Shown here: piece after piece, positions 1 to 5,737 of the stretch
Position numbering within the stretch: position 1 is the first letter of the stretch
Layout of the letters: every line of letters starts with the position of its first letter
NCBI GenBank assembly: GCA_947624125.1
Contig: CANQIY010000046.1
Coordinates: forward strand, 1 to 7,311
Origin: an uncultured Bacilli bacterium
GTDB taxonomy: Bacteria; Bacillota_I; Bacilli_A; RF39; UBA660
Reading direction: 5' to 3'
DNA length: 7,311 nucleotides
Notes under the pieces: model-generated
Seen by the model: only the letters and a program-made list of their open reading frames with translations
What the model was told of the DNA's origin: nothing
The model's database searches: none
Made by a program: the position numbers and the translations under genes

Positions 1-1
1 A

Positions 2-97
2 GTAGATATTGCTAATGCTTTTCTATTCTTAGCTAGTGATATGGCATCCTATATAACAGGGGTAACTTTACAAGTTGATGGGCTTGCCTATAATTAA
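2..97 (+). CDS. fabG: 3-oxoacyl-[acyl-carrier-protein] reductase (FabG-type SDR), C-terminal fragment
   Basis: This is the 3' end of a gene that begins before the window; 31 codons and a TAA stop are visible in frame 2. The peptide has the C-terminal pattern of FabG and related classical short-chain dehydrogenases: D-I-A-N-A-x-x-F-L-A-S-D, then Y-I-T-G, then L-Q-V-D-G-L, the usual last strand and tail of the Rossmann fold. FabG reduces 3-oxoacyl-ACP to 3-hydroxyacyl-ACP with NADPH in cytosolic type II fatty acid synthesis. The catalytic Ser-Tyr-Lys part lies outside the window, so another SDR of the same family cannot be excluded. The next gene starts 10 nt after the stop and its ribosome site overlaps this stop codon, so the two are probably co-transcribed. 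Confidence 0.85.
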   Translation, partial: VDIANAFLFLASDMASYITGVTLQVDGLAYN

Positions 98-107
98 GGA
101 GATGTAA

Positions 108-635
108 ATGGCAAAAATATATATTTTATTAATGCAAACCTTTACTATTCCGGCTCGTTTAATTCGTCTTTGTACTAATTATGAATATAGTCATGTCGCT
201 CTTTCTTTAGATAAAAATTGTGATGTCTTATATAGTTTTGGCCGGAGAAAAGTTAATTCTATATGGAATGGTGGGTTTACGAAAGAGCTTAAAACTGGTC
301 CTTTTTTTCATAAATTTGCTAACACTAAATGTATTATATATGAACTTACAATTACAAATGAACAATATAAGAAAATAGAAATGATTTTAAAGAAAATGAG
401 TCAGGAAGAAAATAAATATAAATATGATTTTTTAGGTTTAATTGTTCGCTGTATTGGCATTCCTTTAACTATTAAAAATCATTATGTATGTAGCTTTTTT
501 GTAGCAGAGTTATTAAAAAAGGTCCAAGTTATTAATTTAGATAAAAAACCTTGTTTAGTAAAACCTAAAGATTTTGCTAATTATTTAAAAAATAAAGAAA
601 TATATGTTGGTAACTATGTTACCTATAATAATTAA
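108..635 (+). CDS. Circularly permuted NlpC/P60 (YiiX/YebB-like) papain-fold putative hydrolase
   Basis: A 175-aa cytosolic-looking protein with no signal peptide or membrane segment. Two motifs in the order His then Cys point to the permuted NlpC/P60 branch (YiiX, YebB, LRAT-like), in which the catalytic His precedes the nucleophile: Y-S-H-V-A-L near residues 27-32 (His29), and Y-V-C-S-F-F-V-A-E-L-L at 126-136 (Cys128) opening a helix. Y-D-F-L-G-L at 106-111 is the aromatic-Asp-Gly segment usually seen before the Cys motif, and Glu79 could be the third polar residue. Family members cleave or transfer amide or ester bonds in peptides or lipids; the substrate here is unknown. The start is supported by AAGGAG at 96-101, six bases upstream. 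It follows fabG closely, which hints at a lipid or acyl link (inference). Arg codons include CGT, CGC and CGG, unlike the AGA-dominated genes downstream. Confidence 0.7.
   Translation: MAKIYILLMQTFTIPARLIRLCTNYEYSHVALSLDKNCDVLYSFGRRKVNSIWNGGFTKELKTGPFFHKFANTKCIIYELTITNEQYKKIEMILKKMSQEENKYKYDFLGLIVRCIGIPLTIKNHYVCSFFVAELLKKVQVINLDKKPCLVKPKDFANYLKNKEIYVGNYVTYNN
609..623. repeat. Short inverted repeat at the end of the hydrolase gene
   Basis: GGTAAC and GTTACC face each other around a 3-nt TAT loop over the last codons of the NlpC/P60-like gene. It could form a 6-bp hairpin, but no U-run follows, so it is not a clear intrinsic terminator and transcription may continue into the helicase-like gene. 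Confidence 0.35.
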
Positions 636-662
636 AAGAGGGTTTATGGAGAGTGAGTTATC

Positions 663-687
663 TTACCATTAACAGAAATTTTGGTAA
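663..687. repeat. Inverted repeat in the gap before the helicase-like gene
   Basis: TTACCA (663-668) and TGGTAA (682-687) form a perfect 6-bp inverted repeat with a 13-nt loop, inside the 94-nt gap between the hydrolase and the helicase-like gene. No convincing -35/-10 pair is seen in this gap. The repeat could be a leader hairpin or a protein site. Its half-site TACCA/TGGTA also occurs, in the opposite arrangement, in the dyad over the promoter at 4466-4484. Confidence 0.3.
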
Positions 688-729
688 CAATAGATTTTAG
701 AAAAAAAGAAAGTATTAGATTAGAAGAAG

Positions 730-3423
730 ATGAGTGATATGAAAGAAGAAAATCCTTTTGTTTTATATAAACATAATGAAAAAATATATAAGAAAATAAC
801 TTCCTCTTTTAGTAAGCAAAATGTAGTTGGAGTTATAGAATGTGCAAATGGTGGTAAATCTTATTTATCTTTACATTATGTTTATGATAATAAAGATAAG
901 AATATTATTTATTTAGTACCATCTTTAAGTAAAAAAAATAAATTAGAACGTCTTATAAAAGATGCTAATTTAGACATGTCTTCTTTTCCTAATTTAGAAA
1001 TTAGAACTTATCAAAGTTTAATTAATTTAAGTGAGGTTGAAATTGAAAGTTTGCCATGTGAAATATTAATATTAAGTGATTTTTATCATCTTTCTGCCCC
1101 AGTTTGGCAAGCCCGTGTTAATACTTTAATAAAAACGCATCCTAATATAAAAATTTTGGGGGGAGCCGGTTTAAATTTTTCGGAAAAAGAGATGATTAAC
1201 GCTGATGGAAGTGAATTATTTGCGGGTAATATTGTGGCTGAGTATTCTATTGAAAAAGCTTTAGCAGATAATGTATTACCTCAAGTTTATTTTAAAGGAA
1301 TATATAATAATTTAAGTATTGTTGCTAATGAATTAATTGAAAAAGTTAATATAATTAAAAATAAAGAATTAAAAGAAGAATACCTTAAAATATTAAATGA
1401 TGTTTTTAAAAAATTACCTTATAATTTAGATAAAGAAGATTTAATTAAGAAAAATATCGCTCCGGATTATAAAATAGTTTATTTAATGGCACCCGATTTA
1501 GAAAAAGGGAAGAGTGATGCTTACTTACAAGAAATTAAAAGTTATTTAAATAAAATTGATGTAAAATGTGAACCCATTTATTATACAGTAAAAGGTTCTA
1601 GTGAAGAAGATTTACAAGAATTAGAACTATTTAAAAATAATAAAACGAAAGATGGACATGATGTAACGGGTAGATTGAGAGTTTTAATTTTAAAAAGTGA
1701 TATAAGTATTCATATTGAAGATGTTAAAGCTGTCATTTTAGGTAGTTACACTGATAGTTATTCTTCTTATAAAGAATTACTAGCATTAGCTTTAGGAATA
1801 AGGGGTACTAATTATGAAAAATCCCAAAGTTTAGCGAAACTTACTAAAAAAGAATTATTAGCTTTATGTCAAGAACAAGATATTTTAATTTCACCTAATA
1901 TAACGAAAGAAGAAATCATCAAAATGTTTTTGTCTCCTTTAATTATTGATTTAAGAAATACTCCGGCTTATATCAAAACATTAAAGCAAAATAAAGAAGA
2001 TTTTTTAGTTACTATTGAAGGGGATAATGAATATGAAATGCTTCGCTACATTTCAGATTGTCTTATTAAATCTTGGGAAGATTATTATAATTATGCCAAA
2101 ATTTATTATGAGCACCATCATAATTTAAAAGTAGCAAGAAGTTTTAAAACCATTAATGGATATGAGTATCTTAAAGATGGTACGATTAATTTAGGAGAAT
2201 GGTTATATAATCAAAGAACTCATACGAATCCGAATAGTGAACATGGTAAATTACTAGAGCAAATAGGAATGGATTTTCATCTTAATAAAAGACATAGTTG
2301 GGATGAATATTATGCATTAGCGCAAATTTTTTATGAACATTATGGTAACTTAGAAATACCTAAACATTTTGTTACAAATAATGGTTATGAAAAAGATATA
2401 AATGGTGAATTTAAATTAGGTAGTTGGCTTTTTAATCAAAGAGCTAGTGTTAATGTTAATAGTAAAAGAGGAAAAATGTTAAGAGACATTGGCATGCGCT
2501 TTACGAAAATAAGAAACTTTATTAGCGATGAAGAGTATATGGCTTATGCTAAAAAATATAAAGAAGTTCATGGTAATGTCGATATTCCTTTTAAATTTAA
2601 GACTAATAATGGTTATGAATATGACAAGAATGGAAGAATTGCTTTAGGGGTTTGGGCTTTTAATAAAAGAAAGAAAGCTCTTAAAAATAATAAAGCCAAA
2701 GAAGAATTAGAAGTTTTAGGTTTAAATATTGAAGGAAAAAGAATACCTTTTAATATTTATTATCAATATGCTAAAAAATATTATGAAGAGAATAATAATT
2801 TAGAAATACCTTATGCGTACCAAGTTAAAGATAATAAATATGGTCTTATAAATCTAGGGGCATGGCTTTCAAGACAAAGAAGAGCTAATTTAAGTTATGA
2901 GAAAAGAGTTTTACTAGAACAAATTGGGATGCGTTTTACAAATATTAGAAATCATGTTCCTTTTCCTATTATTTATCAATATTTAGAAAATTATTATAAT
3001 GAACATCATAATTTAAATATTCCCGTTAGTTATACTATAGAAAGTGATGATTATGGCATTATTAAACTAGGTTCATGGTTATTTAATGCTAAACATCGTT
3101 TAAATCCAGATAGTGAAAAAGGAAAAATGTTACAAAAAATAGGTTTTTCTTATGAAAATAGAAGATTACAAAGAGAAAAAATCGATAAACTTTGTTTAGT
3201 ATATAATATTGATAAAGAAAAGAATAGTATTATTTTAAATCATCTTACTTATGAAGAAATGATTATTAAAATTAATTATTTAAAAAGTATTAATATGCCT
3301 CTTTTAGATAATTTAGGCCTTCTTCAAGAAATATTTTCAATGAGTAAGAAAAATATTAAAGAAAAATATGGTTTGGATTTAGATGAATATTTAAATAAAG
3401 AATGTCAAAAAGAGAAGAGGTAA
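730..3423 (+). CDS. Degenerate SF2 (restriction-helicase type) protein with five helicase-associated repeats
   Basis: An 897-aa protein laid out like DEAD/DEAH helicases that carry HA domains (PF03457 type). First RecA-like domain about 10-190, second about 240-360, an SAP-like helix pair about 368-403, five HA repeats at 449-808, and an acidic/basic helical tail at 811-897. The motor motifs are altered. The Walker A region reads C-A-N-G-G-K-S (38-44), keeping Lys43 and Ser44 but with Asn for the first motif glycine. The DExH box reads S-D-F-Y-H (116-120). The motif III position is A-G-L instead of S-A-T (146-148). The motif V Asn-Glu-Gly is missing (about 323-330). Motif VI Q-x-x-G-R is replaced by E-L-L-A-L (349-353). 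It may still bind nucleotide, but hydrolysis and translocation look unlikely (inference); a DNA- or RNA-binding scaffold or regulator is plausible. The Shine-Dalgarno site is weak; ATG 739 is an alternative start. The next gene follows after 6 nt. Confidence 0.8.
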   Translation: MSDMKEENPFVLYKHNEKIYKKITSSFSKQNVVGVIECANGGKSYLSLHYVYDNKDKNIIYLVPSLSKKNKLERLIKDANLDMSSFPNLEIRTYQSLINLSEVEIESLPCEILILSDFYHLSAPVWQARVNTLIKTHPNIKILGGAGLNFSEKEMINADGSELFAGNIVAEYSIEKALADNVLPQVYFKGIYNNLSIVANELIEKVNIIKNKELKEEYLKILNDVFKKLPYNLDKEDLIKKNIAPDYKIVYLMAPDLEKGKSDAYLQEIKSYLNKIDVKCEPIYYTVKGSSEEDLQELELFKNNKTKDGHDVTGRLRVLILKSDISIHIEDVKAVILGSYTDSYSSYKELLALALGIRGTNYEKSQSLAKLTKKELLALCQEQDILISPNITKEEIIKMFLSPLIIDLRNTPAYIKTLKQNKEDFLVTIEGDNEYEMLRYISDCLIKSWEDYYNYAKIYYEHHHNLKVARSFKTINGYEYLKDGTINLGEWLYNQRTHTNPNSEHGKLLEQIGMDFHLNKRHSWDEYYALAQIFYEHYGNLEIPKHFVTNNGYEKDINGEFKLGSWLFNQRASVNVNSKRGKMLRDIGMRFTKIRNFISDEEYMAYAKKYKEVHGNVDIPFKFKTNNGYEYDKNGRIALGVWAFNKRKKALKNNKAKEELEVLGLNIEGKRIPFNIYYQYAKKYYEENNNLEIPYAYQVKDNKYGLINLGAWLSRQRRANLSYEKRVLLEQIGMRFTNIRNHVPFPIIYQYLENYYNEHHNLNIPVSYTIESDDYGIIKLGSWLFNAKHRLNPDSEKGKMLQKIGFSYENRRLQREKIDKLCLVYNIDKEKNSIILNHLTYEEMIIKINYLKSINMPLLDNLGLLQEIFSMSKKNIKEKYGLDLDEYLNKECQKEKR
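2074..3153 (+). repeat. Five tandem helicase-associated (HA) repeats within the 897-aa protein
   Basis: Five units of about 63-69 residues occur at 449-516, 524-591, 599-667, 674-736 and 745-808. Each starts with an aromatic residue or acidic pair before a Tyr-rich helix (Y-x-x-A-x-x-Y-Y/F-x-E-H), then N-L-x-I-P, then L-G-x-W with nearby R/K, and ends L-x-x-I-G-M/F-x-F. The LG-W tryptophans are at 491, 566, 642, 712 and 783. Units 1-3 carry an N-G-Y-E insertion before LGxW; units 4 and 5 lack it, so there are two subclasses. HA domains are short three-helix modules thought to bind nucleic acid. Confidence 0.8.
3417..3420 (+). promoter_or_regulatory. Ribosome binding site inside the end of the helicase-like gene
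   Basis: GAGG within AGAGAAGAGG forms the last codons of the 897-aa gene and lies nine bases before ATG 3430. This ties translation of the 104-aa gene to that of the large gene and supports the chosen start. Confidence 0.6.
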
Positions 3424-3429
3424 CTAAAG

Positions 3430-3744
3430 ATGTTTTTAGATAAATATGTAAGTGATGAAACTTTACAATTAATTAAGAAAAATTATAATGTATATTTTTT
3501 AAATAATTTAGATGAAAAAAATTTTCAAGAAGTTTATGCTCTTTTAAATAAATATAATTGTTATTTTATCGAAGATTTATTATTAAATTATTTAGAATTA
3601 TTTACTTATTCTGCTTTAGATATTGAAGAAGAATTAAATGTTTTAAAAGAAGAATTAGGTAGTGATTATATAAATATAATAGGGGATGATTTATTATATA
3701 TAGATGAAATAATTGAAAAGTTAGAAGATAGGGAATATATTTAA
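3430..3744 (+). CDS. Small acidic helical protein, mTERF-like repeat (function unknown)
   Basis: A 104-aa protein, strongly acidic and Leu/Ile-rich, without signal peptide, membrane helix or cysteine cluster. I do not recognise a named family with certainty. The pattern L-L-N-K-Y ... I-E-D-L-L-L-N-Y-L-E-L-F ... S ... I-E-E-E-L-x-x-L-K-E-E-L-G, then a second I-x-I-I-G-D-D-L-L-x-I-D, has the spacing of the roughly 31-residue helix pairs of mTERF-like proteins (units about 38-69 and 70-100). Residues 24-68 can be aligned with residues 836-880 of the protein encoded just upstream (12 identities by eye, one gap), so the two neighbours may share a module. It starts 6 nt after the helicase-like gene and 11 nt before the XRE membrane gene, so it is in the same operon. 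A role as partner or inhibitor of the large protein is a guess. Confidence 0.65.
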   Translation: MFLDKYVSDETLQLIKKNYNVYFLNNLDEKNFQEVYALLNKYNCYFIEDLLLNYLELFTYSALDIEEELNVLKEELGSDYINIIGDDLLYIDEIIEKLEDREYI

Positions 3745-3755
3745 GAAGGTTTTCC

Positions 3756-4445
3756 ATGAATCAAGATAAAATAAAAGAATTTATTAAAACTAGTCGAATT
3801 AAAAGTAATTTAAGTCAAGAGAAATTTGGCCAAAAATATGGGGTAACCTATCAAGCTGTTAGTAAATGGGAAACTGGGAAAAATTTACCCGATATTAGTA
3901 TCTTAAGAAAAATATGTGAAGATTATAATAAAGATATTAATGAACTTTTAAGTAATAATATAAAGAAGAGAAGAAAGTATTTCTTCTTCACTATTGGTAT
4001 TATAATAATTTTAGTTTCTTTATGTTTATATATGTGTTTTAAAGAGAAAAAAGATGACTTTGAATTTAAACAAATAGTTACTTCTTGTGAAGAATTTGAT
4101 TTATTTGGTAGTATGGCTTTTAACAATAATAAAACATCAATATATATTTCTAATATTACTTATTGTGGAGTAGATAAAGAAATGGTCTATGATAAAATAA
4201 GTTGTACTTTATATGAAAATGAGAAAGATAATAAAAAAGTAATAGATAGTTATGAAGTAAATAATAATATTACATTAGAAGAATTTTTAAAAAATGTTTC
4301 TTTTAATATTGATGAATATTCTAATAATTGTCAAAAATATTATCAAAATGGTTTAATATTAGAAATTGAAGCTACTTCTAATAATAAAACTATTACTTAT
4401 AATATCCCTTTAGAATTTAAAGAAAATTGTGTATATCCGTCATAA
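3756..4445 (+). CDS. XRE-family HTH protein with one membrane helix and an extracytoplasmic domain
   Basis: A 229-aa protein. Residues 5-66 are a Cro/C1-type HTH: S-Q-E-K-F-G leads into G-V-T-Y-Q-A-V-S-K-W-E-T-G at 29-41, the recognition helix and its typical W-E-x-G end. After a basic stretch (K70-K74) one hydrophobic helix spans about 75-95. The remaining 130 residues should lie outside the cell and look beta-rich, with Cys111, 137, 150, 192 and 225, some of which could form disulfides. This is the layout of a one-component membrane-bound transcription regulator with DNA-binding inside and a sensing domain outside; ligand and targets are unknown. AAGAAGG at 3743-3749 overlaps the previous stop and is six bases from ATG. 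A strong promoter with a dyad begins directly after its stop codon, so the next gene is a candidate target. Confidence 0.8.
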   Translation: MNQDKIKEFIKTSRIKSNLSQEKFGQKYGVTYQAVSKWETGKNLPDISILRKICEDYNKDINELLSNNIKKRRKYFFFTIGIIIILVSLCLYMCFKEKKDDFEFKQIVTSCEEFDLFGSMAFNNNKTSIYISNITYCGVDKEMVYDKISCTLYENEKDNKKVIDSYEVNNNITLEEFLKNVSFNIDEYSNNCQKYYQNGLILEIEATSNNKTITYNIPLEFKENCVYPS

Positions 4446-4446
4446 T

Positions 4447-4475
4447 TTGACAAAATATTTACTTTATGGTATGAT
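4447..4475 (+). promoter_or_regulatory. Near-consensus sigma-70/SigA promoter for the 4502 gene
   Basis: TTGACA at 4447-4452 and TATGAT at 4470-4475 are separated by exactly 17 nt, starting two bases after the preceding stop codon. Transcription should begin near 4482, leaving a leader of about 20 nt with AAAGGGGG (4487-4494), seven bases before ATG 4502. This is the clearest promoter in the window, and it sets the downstream gene up as its own transcription unit. Confidence 0.8.
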
Positions 4476-4484
4476 ATCTACCAT
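4466..4484. promoter_or_regulatory. Candidate operator: 19-bp dyad over the -10 and start site
   Basis: ATGGTA (4466-4471) and TACCAT (4479-4484) are perfect inverted half-sites around a 7-nt centre (TGATATC). The dyad covers the -10 box and the expected start of transcription, where a bound XRE-type dimer would block RNA polymerase. The XRE membrane protein encoded immediately upstream is the obvious candidate binder (inference). Confidence 0.5.
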
Positions 4485-4501
4485 TCAAAGGGGGTATTAT
4501 C

Positions 4502-5191
4502 ATGAATAAAGAAGTAATATTTAATGGTGAAAAAGCCGAAGTAACTAATGAACTTGGTGAAAAAAGAAATATTGAAATAAGTAATAATATGTTTTCTATT
4601 TTAGAAATAGAAAACATGATAGAAGTTTTAGAAAAAATAGTAGAAGAAATAAATACTACTGGTAAAAGAGATAAGCAAAAAGAAAAAAGAAGTTCTTATT
4701 TATGTAAATTAGGAGTATGTATTTTTTATGTTATTTCTATTTATTTAGGAAAAGTTATGTTTACTAATAATATTATATTGTTAATATATACTATGTTATT
4801 AACAATAATGACTATTATTTCAACTAAAAGCTTTGATAATGTTATTAAAAGAGAAGAATTAATTGAAAATAGTAAAGAACAAGTAATTAGTTATCTAAAT
4901 AGTAAATTAACTGAACAAAAAGCTAAATTACAAGAATTAAAAGAAAATGAGAAAAAAATTAATTATCATGTTGAAGATAATACAAAAGTAGCAATAGATA
5001 ATAAAGAAATAGTTAATTGTTATGATGAAGCTAATCTATGTTTTTTAGCAAATTATAATAATAAATTAAAGAAATATTATGCTAAAACAGGTAAATTACC
5101 GGAAGAATATTATAAAACATATGATTATCATGAAAGAGATTTATTAGTTAAATTCTTAGATGATAATGTTACTTTAAAAAGAGTAAAATAA
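4502..5191 (+). CDS. Two-helix membrane protein with coiled coil (function unknown)
   Basis: A 229-aa protein I do not recognise. Residues 1-65 are charged and cytosolic-looking, with an amphipathic Glu/Ile/Leu helix about 30-50 and a basic stretch K55-R64. Two hydrophobic helices follow, about 66-85 and 89-108, joined by a very short turn, so both ends should lie on the cytoplasmic side. Residues 112-153 are Lys/Glu/Leu-rich and likely coiled coil. The C-terminal 75 residues are Tyr- and Asn-rich, with N-C-Y-D-E-A-N-L-C at 172-180 and a Y-Y-x-K/x-T-Y-D-Y-H patch near 192-210. Such a hairpin-anchored protein could be an effector or stress membrane protein, but nothing shows a reaction. It has its own promoter with a dyad just upstream, a strong ribosome site, and a hairpin starting at its stop codon. 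Confidence 0.7.
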   Translation: MNKEVIFNGEKAEVTNELGEKRNIEISNNMFSILEIENMIEVLEKIVEEINTTGKRDKQKEKRSSYLCKLGVCIFYVISIYLGKVMFTNNIILLIYTMLLTIMTIISTKSFDNVIKREELIENSKEQVISYLNSKLTEQKAKLQELKENEKKINYHVEDNTKVAIDNKEIVNCYDEANLCFLANYNNKLKKYYAKTGKLPEEYYKTYDYHERDLLVKFLDDNVTLKRVK

Positions 5192-5227
5192 AAATATATT
5201 AGTTATAAAAAATTAATATATTTTTTT
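5190..5227. terminator. Bidirectional AT-only terminator between convergent genes
   Basis: A 12-bp perfect stem, AAAAATATATTA (5190-5201) and TAATATATTTTT (5214-5225), with a 12-nt loop. It is followed by a T-run to 5227 on the plus strand and preceded by an A-run serving the minus strand. It overlaps the stop of the two-helix membrane gene and abuts the stop of the convergent tandem-HTH gene. The stem has no G-C pair, so its strength is uncertain. Confidence 0.55.
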
Positions 5228-5669
5228 ATTTTCGATTACATATTTTATCCATTGATAAATGATATATATTACATATTTGAATTAAAAAAGAAGTTAATAT
5301 TAATGTTTTACCATTTTCATAAGCGCTTATAACAGATTGGGTTGTATGCAAAGTTATAGCTAAGTCACTTTGTGTTAAATTATATCTTTTACGTATATTT
5401 TTAATATTTTTACCTATTAACTTTTTATTTAAAACATTATCATTACTCATAATTATTCTTTTGTTACTAAGACCAACAACATAGTCCATACTAAGCTTAA
5501 AATAATTACATAATTGATTTAATTTAGTTAAAGGAATTATTTTTACTTTTTTCTCCCATCTAGCATAATTAGGTTGAGATACATTTAATATTTTAGCCAT
5601 ATCTTCTTGGGTTAAATCTTGGTCTTCTCTAATATTTCTTAAATTATCTAATAAGAATTCTGTTATCAT
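5226..5669 (-). CDS. Regulator with two tandem XRE-type HTH domains
   Basis: A 147-aa protein made almost entirely of two Cro/C1 HTH units. Unit 1 (about 6-65) has L-T-Q-E-D-M-A-K-I-L-N-V-S-Q-P-N-Y-A-R-W-E; unit 2 (about 84-144) has L-T-Q-S-D-L-A-I-T-L-H-T-T-Q-S-V-I-S-A-Y-E-N-G. Both end with the helix pattern x-L-x-x-I/L-C-N-x-x-x-L-S-M-D. The shared L-R/K-N-I-R start and C-N-Y-F/C-N-I-Y-H end suggest internal duplication and divergence. There is no sensor domain. Such a protein could bind DNA as a pseudo-dimer. ATG 5669 is the only possible start in this frame, since an in-frame TAA lies two codons upstream; no good Shine-Dalgarno is seen, so expression may be low. It diverges from the surface-protein gene, and its start codon lies within a 15-bp element repeated upstream, suggesting self-control. 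Confidence 0.85.
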   Translation of the reverse strand: MITEFLLDNLRNIREDQDLTQEDMAKILNVSQPNYARWEKKVKIIPLTKLNQLCNYFKLSMDYVVGLSNKRIIMSNDNVLNKKLIGKNIKNIRKRYNLTQSDLAITLHTTQSVISAYENGKTLILTSFLIQICNIYHLSMDKICNRK

Positions 5670-5677
5670 ATATTATC
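5663..5677 (-). promoter_or_regulatory. Candidate operator copy 1 (15-bp element over the HTH gene start codon)
   Basis: On the minus strand this reads GATAATATATGATAA and contains the ATG of the tandem-HTH gene. It is identical to the plus-strand element at 5738-5752, the two facing in opposite directions 60 nt apart. Within it GATAA occurs twice with a 10-bp period. Confidence 0.45.
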
Positions 5678-5737
5678 CATTTCTCATTAAATTGTAAAAT
5701 TTATTTTTTTATTTTAACTTTTTATATACACAAATAC

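Noticed and set aside
609..635. GGTAAC/GTTACC hairpin as a terminator of the fabG operon
   Set aside because: No U-run follows and the stem is only 6 bp within coding sequence, so termination is not supported.
730..3423. An active type III restriction or DEAD-box helicase
   Set aside because: No methylase or nuclease partner is present and the DExH, S-A-T and Q-x-x-G-R motifs are altered, so an active-enzyme label would mislead.
3923..4126. A 67-aa open frame on the minus strand
   Set aside because: It lies wholly inside the XRE membrane gene on the opposite strand, has no ribosome site, and its hydrophobic stretch is only the mirror of the AT-rich membrane helix codons.
5244..5259. TTTATC-N4-GATAAA palindrome resembling the GATAA elements
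   Set aside because: It lies in the 3' coding part of the tandem-HTH gene, far from any promoter, and its half-site arrangement differs from the 15-bp elements; probably chance in AT-rich DNA.
3756..5669. Toxin-antitoxin or prophage immunity module based on the XRE genes
   Set aside because: No toxin family, integrase, ImmA-type protease or phage gene is visible; XRE domains alone are not enough.
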